Source: Acropora yongei (Eukaryota; Cnidaria; Anthozoa; Scleractinia; Acroporidae). From it: a stretch of DNA of 10,000 nt. The stretch lies in assembly GCA_014634225.1 (NCBI GenBank), contig BLFN01000004.1, positions 1,697,601 to 1,707,600 on the forward strand, given 5' to 3'. A model generated the notes under the pieces. That model had not been told where the DNA came from, ran no database searches, and worked only from the letters and a program-made list of their open reading frames with translations. Every line of letters starts with the position of its first letter. Position 1 is the first letter of the stretch. Positions 1 to 6,368 of this stretch are shown here, piece after piece. The translations under genes were made by a program, and so were the position numbers.

Positions 1-488
1 CGTAAACTCCCTAAAAACTTGTTTGTGGGTGTCCACTTCTAACGATAAACTGTCTCAGGATTAAATACGAAGACTAATACCAAATAAGGAAAGTAATGAC
101 AATGAAAAAGTAAATGAAAATAAACAGACCTAGTTAAGTCTGCTGGAAAAATATAAATGGCTGGTAGAGGAGAAGTTTCTTACTGCCAAAATTAAGCGCT
201 GGTTTTAAATCGCGAATCAACAAGGTTTCCTTAATTTTACAATGTATATCAGACCGTCCAGCGGCTAAAATGTCGTGGTGATCCCATTTCTGAAGATGTA
301 TGTTGGAGCATACGAAACGTCAAGTTCACAAATGAAAGTTTTTACAACATGCGTTGTCTCGTTATGTTCATAACCGCAGTTTGTTTGATATTTTTGCCGA
401 GGAATAAGAGCGTCTACGATTTGACTTGATGTATTTCTTCTTTAGCTTTCCATGTTCAACAACTGAAGGCGTCTCAGCCGACTTTCTT
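1..488. other. Gene-free stretch, nothing recognised
   Basis: This AT-rich sequence has no open frame of useful length, no tRNA-like structure and no clear tandem repeat. I see no support for an exon, although a short spliced exon could not be excluded by eye. Confidence 0.5.
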
Positions 489-540
489 TCATCCATGTGC
501 CGGTGAAACTTGAGATTCTTTGTGCTGAATTATTAAGTAA

Positions 541-650
541 TTTTCCCGGGGAAGGAGCATTTGATAACCTTTTTGGCCCGGGGAGGGGGGAAATTGAAAA
601 AAAAAAATATCCAAAAATTCAAATGCCCGGGGGTTGCCCGGGGGGATGTT
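541..650. repeat. GC-rich patch with four CCCGGGG motifs
   Basis: Four CCCGGGG-type runs occur at 545-551, 577-583, 626-633 and 637-645, standing out against AT-rich surroundings and interrupted by a poly(A) run near 597-607. The minus strand is open for about 61 codons through the patch, but this looks like low-complexity sequence rather than a gene. It is probably a fragment of a dispersed repeat. I cannot name the family, and the motif spacing (about 32, 49 and 11 bases) is not a regular tandem period. Confidence 0.5.
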
Positions 651-659
651 AAAGCTTCG

Positions 660-1165
660 ATTTGACTGGTACATTATGGGAAGAGGAGTAGAAATGATTT
701 ATATTAAAAGTGAAACGAAAGTGAAGTTTTAAAACCTTTGACACATTCAATACTGATCTGCAGTTTAATTATGGTCTTTTCAAAGCATAGTTACACTGTA
801 GAGTCTTGATATTGGATATTTTTAATATATTATACCCCAGGGAATGTCCGTGTATCCACCAAACACGTAGTGGCCATTTTTGATGATGGTAATAGTGTCA
901 CGTTTGCCATCACACCTGTTGTGAAAAGTAATGGCAGCCCAACCGTGAGAGGAGGCGCGGTAACACAGCACCCATCGATTGTTCAATCCAACAGCAGGCG
1001 CCAGGAATTGATAAAGATGACTTTGGTATAATGCATTCCCACCGATTATAGCTGAAATGGATAACCCAGCTAAAATAATAACAAAAGAAAAACAAGGACT
1101 TGACTAAGGACTAGCTTAGCAATAACGCGGTAGTAAGTTTTCTTCACGGGCTCATTAGAACTCAC

Positions 1166-1189
<24 letters not shown>
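660..1189. other. Gene-free stretch, nothing firm
   Basis: No convincing coding region is visible. A single TAACACAGCA match near 961-970 resembles the unit of the minisatellite that begins at 1580, but it stands alone here. The minus strand is open at 910-1095 without any domain or compositional sign of coding. Confidence 0.45.
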
Positions 1190-1250
<61 letters not shown>

Positions 1251-1262
1251 CCGTTGAAGTCC
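1190..1262 (+). tRNA. tRNA-Thr(GGT)-like sequence, probably the SINE head and not a working tRNA
   Basis: It folds as a 73-base cloverleaf. The acceptor pairs 1190-1196 with 1255-1261 and has one G-U pair. The D arm is GCTC/GAGC (1199-1215). The anticodon stem is 1217-1221 with 1229-1233 and has one A-C mismatch. The loop CCGGTAT gives anticodon GGT, and the T arm ACGGG/CCCGT is perfect (1238-1254). The A box is TAGCTCAGTTGG and the B box GGTTCAAACCC. Position 33 is C instead of the near-universal U, and the anticodon stem is imperfect, so decoding is doubtful. The SINE-like body downstream supports a retroposon head. A genuine tRNA-Thr gene remains a weaker alternative. Confidence 0.6.
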
Positions 1263-1284
1263 TGACTTTTTCAGTCAATTGCTT

Positions 1285-1323
<39 letters not shown>

Positions 1324-1325
1324 AA
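1190..1325 (+). mobile_element. tRNA-derived SINE fragment with a tRNA-Thr(GGT)-like head
   Basis: The first 73 bases fold as a tRNA and are followed by a body that reads through a short U-rich hairpin (stem 1263-1267 with 1273-1277) and then a tail I associate with a SINE abundant in stony corals. That memory is not checked. The match seems to fade by about 1325, so the copy is probably truncated at its 3' end. Its internal A and B boxes would make it a pol III type 2 transcription unit if intact. The T5 run at 1267-1271 could act as an early pol III stop. Confidence 0.7.
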
Positions 1326-1346
1326 GTAGTTATAGTAACACACTTG

Positions 1347-1536
1347 TTACAATGAAACGAACTCAACCGGAGCCACTGAACGCTTTTAACCTATCACAAG
1401 ATGAGTACAGAGCAAAAGGATCGGGACTTAGGGCGAAAAGTTTATTTCTATCAGTGAAAAGGCAACTAAATGTTTACTGAAAGGCGCCGGCCACGAAAAA
1501 CGTGGGGTGGCACCGGTTGAGTTCGTTATACTGTAA
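1347..1536. mobile_element. MITE-like element bounded by 30-base inverted repeats
   Basis: Bases 1347-1376 and 1507-1536 are reverse complements at 26 of 30 positions by hand count, including an uninterrupted 15-base core that reads AACGAACTCAACCGG on the left arm. The interior is about 130 bases and encodes nothing. A small hairpin, CCACG-AAAAA-CGTGG, lies just inside the right arm (about 1491-1505). Size and structure suit a non-autonomous DNA element or foldback sequence. I see no clear target-site duplication, so the ends are uncertain. It follows the SINE fragment by about 20 bases. Confidence 0.5.
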
Positions 1537-1579
1537 ATGGCATCAGAAAGGAGAAATACAACATTTAACATAAAGCTAG

Positions 1580-1925
1580 CACACCGTAAGACGCCAGTAA
1601 CACAGCAGCAATAAAATAATTTTAAATCATTAACAAAGAGATAATGCAGCACTAACTCGGCAATAACAGCACTATTACAATAGTAACACAGCTATAACGC
1701 AGAAGACCTACAACATTAACAAAACAGTAACACGTACAACAACACAACAGAAGACAGCAGTGACACATCATCAGTAACAAAGTATTAACAAATCAGTAAC
1801 ACATCAGCAACAGTGTTCACAAAATTAATCGGTAACACGCCAGTATTACAACAGTAACACAACAGTAACCGACGCAGTAATACAATAGTGAAACAGCACT
1901 CAAACAACAGTAACGTGAACACATT
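1580..1925. repeat. Degenerate AGTAACAC minisatellite, main block
   Basis: Variants of CAGTAACAC and CAGCAACA recur every 8 to 14 bases, for example near 1591, 1667, 1726, 1791, 1851 and 1863. The strand is strongly depleted in G outside the motif. The period is loose, so this is an old, decayed array. No coding function is suggested. Confidence 0.65.
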
Positions 1926-2142
1926 GGAGAATATTCTTTGTATAGGAATTTAGTTTCCCCCAGTTATATCTTCTGTAATTTCATTTTCTTTGTACATATA
2001 TTAGCATGACAAAGCATTGTTAAACCTAAACTTAAACTTAAACTAGCGTACTAGTATAGAGAGAGGAAGGAATTAAGTACAGCAAAATAAAGGTCTCTAT
2101 TGTCGGTAAATTGCATATTATGGAATACTAATTGTTTTGTAC
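1926..2142. other. Non-coding spacer between minisatellite blocks
   Basis: This ordinary AT-rich sequence carries only a short CTTAAA-type run at about 2022-2043. It breaks the AGTAACAC array and may be inserted DNA. Confidence 0.4.
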
Positions 2143-2165
2143 TCAGTAACACAGAAGTAACATAG
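2143..2165. repeat. AGTAACAC minisatellite, small second block
   Basis: Two units, CAGTAACACAG and AAGTAACATAG, lie in tandem. They match the main block upstream and are isolated from it by about 220 bases. Confidence 0.5.
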
Positions 2166-2615
2166 TACGCTGCTGGCCACAGCTGAGGAATAGGGGCTGT
2201 GTCCGGGCCGGACATGTAAAGCGCTTAGGAAACATAAGAACAGACTCCCGAAACACAACGAGTTTAATGTAGACGTAGAATATCACAAGCGCAACTTTCA
2301 ATCTGGATTACAGTCTTGTGAAAAGCCGTAATAACCTGCGAGACATAACAAAAATTACTTTGCGAAAAGAGATTCGATGAAAACGATCCAACAGCTTACC
2401 ATATGATGAAATGACTCGGTATAAGCGGTAAGAATTCACAACTGGCGAAATGTACACAAGCGATTCATCACGTGCGGTTGTTTTTTTTTTTATAAGAAGA
2501 AAAGCTACTAAAGCATCATGGTCTTACGTAGTCCTAATAAGTAGAACAGTGGACTGGATTCACCATCAGCGACCATTGTTGAGGAATAGCCTCAACAGGC
2601 TGCTACCACTTCTTC
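2166..2615. other. Non-coding spacer, nothing recognised
   Basis: No repeat or credible exon is seen. The plus strand is open from an ATG at 2450, but that frame runs through a poly(T) tract and into the minisatellite, giving Gln- and Ser-rich low-complexity sequence that does not look like a real protein. Confidence 0.4.
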
Positions 2616-2622
2616 TTATGTA

Positions 2623-2708
2623 CCAGCAGCAACACATTAGTAACACGGCAGTACGACAACAACAAAAAAGCTCAACAGTATTGTAATTCAACAGCAACAC
2701 AGCAGTAA
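2623..2708. repeat. AGTAACAC minisatellite, third block
   Basis: Units such as CAGCAACACATTAGTAACAC and AACAGCAACACAGCAGTAA recur here. It is the same unit as the block at 1580-1925, with the same strand bias, so all three blocks look like one array later interrupted. Confidence 0.55.
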
Positions 2709-2710
2709 GT

Positions 2711-3240
2711 CAAGCTTATAGCGGTGCCTCGATAAGGTTTTGCAGTACGCTAATGGATTTGGAGGGAAGAATCTCCTCGTCCATATAAGATCTCGCCCAC
2801 TTGTATTTAAGGACGTTCGAGCGAAAATTTTCCAGTCGATAGATTTTTTTTAATTTTTACTGCAGTCAGATGATGAGTTCCTTGTGTCAGAAATGAAAAA
2901 AAAAATCGTTTCTGAGATAAGTGTGTAGAAAACTACCTTTATTTTGAAAAATTGGCGCACGTAATTCATCATGGTCTTCAGGGGTTTACAGTTAAAAATA
3001 TCGGAGGTGAGTAAACGGAGGCAAACTATCTTAGTGATATTTTGTGGAAGTGCGTCTGTTGTGCAAATAATTCCAAATTTTGCCAACGTTTTTTTGAAGC
3101 TCAATCTCTTTCAAAAGGCATTTGAAAATCGCAGAGGTCCATGCTGTAACAATTTTTACTAAGAGCTATTCCGCAAGGCAAAATTAGTGCAATATTCCGT
3201 TTAACACTTGAAAGTGAAAAAAAAAAAATAACAAGAACTA
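2711..3240. other. Gene-free stretch with overlapping weak ORFs
   Basis: Both strands are open for 60-85 codons around 2850-3162, and neither translation shows a domain, signal peptide or compositional bias of a real protein. Several A and T homopolymers are present (2846-2853, 2898-2906, 3219-3228). I do not call a gene. Confidence 0.45.
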
Positions 3241-3290
3241 AGGGTTCACTTTCTCAATTGAGATCAGGGTTCACTTTCTCAATTGAGATC
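3241..3290. repeat. Perfect 25-bp tandem duplication with embedded palindrome
   Basis: Bases 3241-3265 are repeated exactly at 3266-3290. Each copy contains the 12-base perfect palindrome TCTCAATTGAGA (3252-3263 and 3277-3288). Exact identity points to a recent duplication or to constraint. No gene is adjacent. Confidence 0.9.
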
Positions 3291-3597
3291 GGTGAAGAAA
3301 ATGATTCATCTAAAGAAAAACAGGGGTCGCCGTACGTCCAAGATCGTTAAATCCAGGAATAGCTATAGACTCATATCATGGCTTATTCGGAATTCCAAAA
3401 CATGTTGGTCCTTTGCAGAGCATTAGAGCAAAGTAACATCTGTGTACATTCTAGTTCTTGAAAAAAGATAACGGAGATCATTGATACAGATAATAAATAA
3501 CGGCGATCCAAATATATACGACCAAGGTAGATTACTGTTGTGCCATTCAATATACTGAGCTCCTTTAGTTAGCTAAGCAACACGTTTAGCACGTTAG
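3291..3597. other. Non-coding, possible remnant of a tRNA-headed repeat
   Basis: No gene is seen. Around 3522-3597 there are faint similarities in the right order to the tRNA-like part of the SINE copies at 3826 and 4766: CCAAGGT near a B-box position, then CATTCAATATACTGAGCT, then a stretch leading into ATGCAAA. This may be a badly decayed third copy. Confidence 0.3.
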
Positions 3598-3775
3598 CAC
3601 GCAAATCAAATTTATAATTTATGCAAACTTTCCTTCTTCACGATCAATTCCGACTCACGTCTTTCGATCAATTTTTCCAGCTGCCAAACATTTTGTGACC
3701 TTAAAAAGAGGAGCAATACATAAGACGAAGGTATGATGAGTTTCCACCATTCGATATAAGAGCCTTAGCCATATT
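3598..3775 (-). repeat. Diverged copy of the 178-bp repeat module
   Basis: The order of landmarks matches the array at 5618-6014: ATGCAAAcTTTCC, then TCACG, then GACTCACGTcTT, then AGCTGCCAAAcATTTTGTGACC, then TAAAAAGAGGAGCAATA. Divergence is clearly larger than between the array copies. The strand is given by analogy with the SINE copies, whose tRNA head reads on the minus strand. Confidence 0.55.
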
Positions 3776-3825
3776 AAAGTGGAAATATTTTTTTGTTTTG
3801 CTTTGTCATTCGAGAGTTTATCGAT

Positions 3826-4083
3826 GGAAGCCAACGATTCGCTCTCCAACCCCTCCCTCTGTCAGTGCACGGATGAGAGAAATGTCGAAACGGAACTGAA
3901 AGTCACCGAGGATCGAAGCTAGGACCTTTAGATTCAAAAGTCGCGTCCTAACAAACTAAACTAGCCTGCTTCATGTAAAATGCAGAACAAGCGAATCTAA
4001 TTTATGAAGTTATGGCAAATTTCCTCTATCACGTTCTCCTGCGGCGAGTCACGTCCTTGATCCCTTTTTGGCAATTATTTGAA
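3826..4083 (-). mobile_element. SINE with tRNA-Phe-like head, joined to the 178-bp module (copy 1)
   Basis: The minus strand at about 3900-3970 reads as a decayed tRNA: an A-box region TAGTTTAGTTTGTTAGG, an anticodon region TTTTGAATCTAAAGGTCC like that of tRNA-Phe(GAA), and a B-box GCTTCGATCC. The SINE body lies toward 3826 and shares GTCAGTGCACGGAT and GTCGAAAC with copy 2. Toward 4083 it runs into the same sequence found in the 5618-6014 array (TTTCCTCTATCACGTTCTCC). Being present twice with the same junction, SINE and module were probably copied as one unit. Confidence 0.6.
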
Positions 4084-4405
4084 ATAGAGTGTGTGTGCAC
4101 GTGATGTCACCAAATTTTCAAATCCAAAACTAAAGAGCCACTTAAGGCTTTAGTCTCATCAGGCATAAGAGGTACCAATTTTATACCTGTTTACAACCTT
4201 CCAGATTAATAGCATCCTGCGTTTGGAAATCAGCGCATTTTGAATTTCGAAGTTATGCATGGTGGTGCGTGACATAACGCTAAGATCGCGTTTGTCGAAA
4301 AATATACACTTAACTCGTGATTTTTAGCCATTTTAGGAGTTTAAGTATTAGGAAAAGTGCTTTTGCAAATATTTTTTGGCTCGGTTCAGATAATCAGTCG
4401 ACCAA
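4084..4405. other. Non-coding stretch, possible DNA-element remnant
   Basis: No gene is seen. It begins near an E-box palindrome, CACGTGATGTCAC (4098-4110). Together with the 13-mer at 4505-4517 this suggests one end of a dispersed element related to sequence at 8613-8671 (see findings). The interior is otherwise unremarkable. Confidence 0.35.
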
Positions 4406-4449
4406 AGTAAGAGTAAGAGTAAGAGTAAGTAAAGTAAGAGCCAAAGTAA
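4406..4449. repeat. AGTAAG hexanucleotide microsatellite
   Basis: Four perfect AGTAAG units occupy 4406-4429, followed by imperfect units (TAAAGTAAG, CAAAGTAAG) to about 4449. It is an ordinary simple repeat. Confidence 0.85.
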
Positions 4450-4481
4450 GTTGCAGGTGATTACACTATTTACTGACCGCT

Positions 4482-4512
4482 ATGTTGGAGGACTAAAGAG
4501 GTCCCCCAACAT
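4482..4512. repeat. Inverted repeat, 12-base arms with one mismatch
   Basis: ATGTTGGAGGAC (4482-4493) pairs with GTCCCCCAACAT (4501-4512) across a 7-base loop, with one mispair. The right arm continues into GGCGGCTCC. No T-run follows that would suggest a terminator. It may be part of a foldback or element end. Confidence 0.65.
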
Positions 4513-4520
4513 GGCGGCTC

Positions 4521-4765
4521 CATACTAGGCTCTGTAATTTTGTGCGGGACATTTCAACGAATGTCTCAACTTCGAGACAATGCACACACCTCAAACTTGG
4601 AGAACTGTCTTCTTTATTCATCGTGTAAAATGTGTCAATTTTTTGACTTTATCCACTGCATGGTTTTTGATTTTATTTTTCACTGCGTGACAATGGACTC
4701 ACTCTATTGCTTGGTTAATATCACTCGATTGTTCCGTCACCTCTGAAGCTGGTGTCATTGTCATT
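4521..4765. other. Gene-free stretch
   Basis: The plus strand is open here only from a non-ATG codon, and the translation has no recognisable features. A short hairpin, TGTCTC-aacttc-GAGACA, lies at about 4562-4579. Confidence 0.45.
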
Positions 4766-5009
4766 GAGAGCCAACGGTGCGCCCTCTAGCAACCGTTCCT
4801 CCCTTTGTCAGTGCACGGATCTAAGAAAAGTCGAAACCTGAAAGTCACCAAGGTTTGAAAAAGAGACTTTAATCTTCAAATACCGCACCCATTCTGAACT
4901 GAGCTACGCTTGCTCCGTGCAAGATGCACAGCATGCAAATCTAATTTGTGAAATTGTGCCAAATTTCCTTTATCGCGAGTACGTGCGCCAATTCCCTTTT
5001 GGTTGTAAT
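4766..5009 (-). mobile_element. SINE with tRNA-Phe-like head, joined to the 178-bp module (copy 2)
   Basis: On the minus strand about 4842-4913 reads GCAAGCGTAGCTCAGTTCAG (A box), then TTTGAAGATTAAAG with the tRNA-Phe anticodon GAA, then a B-box-like TTTTTCAAACC. This copy keeps a better A box than copy 1, whereas copy 1 keeps the better B box. The body again carries GTCAGTGCACGGAT and AGTCGAAAC. The module junction (GCAAATCTAATTTGTGAAATT, then CCAAATTTCC) is the same as in copy 1. The copy stops just before the TAA microsatellite. Confidence 0.65.
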
Positions 5010-5012
5010 AAG

Positions 5013-5056
5013 TATAATAATAATAATAATAATAAATAATAATAATAATAATAATA
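5013..5056. repeat. TAA/AAT microsatellite
   Basis: About 14 AAT/TAA units carry one extra-base interruption near 5034. The microsatellite begins almost where SINE copy 2 ends. Such tracts often grow from, or attract, retroposon ends. Confidence 0.9.
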
Positions 5057-5600
5057 CGGAATATTTATACAGGATAGCCCTTCAGTACAAGAGCACTGTT
5101 ATCACAGGGGTCCTGTCTAAATAACATAATATAAGGATAAAAACTAAAATAAGATAAGAATGACTTCGTAACTTACTATACAAAAATTGATCCAAATATC
5201 CAAGAATTAAAAACTGAAGCGCCTAAAAAGTAAAAACTTTTCCGAGCTACTCATTTAATGGAATATTAAATGAAAAAATTGATGAAAAAATTTCTATGGA
5301 AAACTGTTTTTTTTTTTATTTTATGGTTTTTATTTAATGGAATAGAAATTACAGAACTATATGTTATATGAATTTTGCTTCTTATCAAATGAATCATAAC
5401 AAGATAGATTCAAAAAGTCATATAACCCAGCAATTGACCATCTTTTATTGTAGTATTTTATGATGGCCATAAGCCAAGCGTTTTATTCCATCTTGAAGAA
5501 TTTATCTTTTATCATCAACACAGCTGAGTGATACTTTATTAAGTTCATAACTGCCAAGTTGATGATTTTGACTTCTAGCTATTTGTTTTAATGGTATAAT
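5057..5600. other. AT-rich gene-free stretch
   Basis: No gene is seen. The first 50 bases after the microsatellite (TTTATACAGGATAGCCC and following) look like a dispersed element but I cannot name it. A perfect 8-base inverted repeat CATTTAAT/ATTAAATG with a 5-base loop lies at 5252-5272, and a second ATTTAATGGAATA copy occurs near 5333. Poly(T) lies near 5307-5318. Confidence 0.45.
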
Positions 5601-5617
5601 ATCACTGACTGGTTGTG

Positions 5618-6014
5618 CCAAGTTCAATGCTATTATCACGTTCTTCACTCCCTTCTTCCAATGCAGCTGCCAAAAATAATGTGACCGTAAAAAGGAGAGC
5701 ACTATATTGCATATATACAAGCGCTTCGGCCCCGCAACAGGTCCAGCACGCAACATGAAATTGTGCCAAATTTCCTTTATCACGTTCTCCTTAGAGTCAC
5801 GTTCTTGATCCCTTTTACTGGCTGCCAAAATTTTGTGATCTAAAAAGGAGAGCAATATATGTGACCAGGGCATAAAGCGTTTCCGCAATTCAAGACAAGC
5901 GCTTCAGCTGCGCAACACGTCCAGCACACAACATAAAATTATGCAAAATTCCCTTTATCACGTTCTCCTCCAAGTCACGTGTTTGAATCCCTTCTTTTAG
6001 CTGCCAAAAATCAG
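5618..6014 (-). repeat. Head-to-tail array of a ~178-bp module, three partial or full copies
   Basis: Landmarks recur in order. GCGCTTC is at 5721 and 5899, CACGTTCTCC at 5781 and 5959, and GCTGCCAAAA at 5666, 5821 and 6000. The later two copies are 178-179 bases apart. The first is about 23 bases shorter, lacking most of the stretch seen at 5862-5892. The array ends abruptly at about 6014, some 280 bases before the gene's ATG. The minus strand is open for 128 codons across it (5888 to 5502), but that frame follows the repeat and has no protein features. Strand is by analogy with the SINE copies. Confidence 0.75.
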
Positions 6015-6212
6015 TAATTTAACATTAAAAAAAAGCAAAGCGAAAGGAGCATGTTTGCAGGCAACTTCATTCACTTCTTGAAAATGTACAGATCACAAGG
6101 GTGGCTTAAAAATTCAACGAGACCAGAGTTCCGAGTCCTTGTTCACCGCATACGATATTGTACCCAAGGTTACAAAAGGCGTAGCTACCCACTTCACTTC
6201 CGCTTAGCAGCG

Positions 6213-6220
6213 AATAAAAG
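6213..6220 (+). promoter_or_regulatory. TATA-like box for the secreted-protein gene
   Basis: AATAAAAG differs from TATAAAAG at the first base. If used, initiation would fall near 6243-6250 and give a 5' leader of about 50 bases before the ATG at 6297. This is inference from position and resemblance only. A CCAAT at 6233-6237 is too close to act as a classical CCAAT box. Confidence 0.3.
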
Positions 6221-6296
6221 AAGCAAAGAAATCCAATCGTCCTGACAAGAAGTGAGTCCTTGGTTGGTGAATCATTGTTGCTCGCTTAAGTGCACA

Positions 6297-6368
6297 ATGG
6301 AACGGTCATCAGTAACAATGCTGTTCAAAGCTCTTCTCGTATTGCTTGGGTGTAGTCAAGTCCCTGCA
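6297..6368 (+). other. Signal peptide coding segment
   Basis: Residues 1-24 comprise a short polar start with one Arg, a hydrophobic core (LFKALLVLLGC) and a small-residue end, VPA. Val at -3 and Ala at -1 fit signal peptidase rules, with cleavage before Ala-Glu-Leu. Cleavage one residue later is also possible. No other hydrophobic segment is present, so the protein should be secreted and not membrane-anchored. Confidence 0.8.

Noticed and set aside
1190..1262. Functional tRNA-Thr gene
   Set aside because: C at position 33, a mismatch in the anticodon stem and a SINE-like body downstream favour a retroposon head. The tRNA-like fold is still listed.
1580..1925. CRISPR array
   Set aside because: The units are too short, imperfect and irregularly spaced, and the genome is eukaryotic.
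2450..2686. 78-residue plus-strand ORF
   Set aside because: It runs through a poly(T) tract and the minisatellite, giving low-complexity sequence.
2850..3162. Overlapping ORFs on both strands
   Set aside because: Neither has coding features, and the region is AT-rich with homopolymers.
6051..6245. 64-residue frame just upstream of and in frame with the main gene, separated by a TGA
   Set aside because: The translation shows no features and there is no repeat homology with the main protein. If the TATA-like box is used, most of it lies before the transcription start.
6252..6296. Upstream extension of the secreted-protein frame from a GTG at 6252
   Set aside because: Nuclear animal genes do not normally start at GTG. 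The ATG at 6297 has a strong start context and begins directly with a signal peptide.
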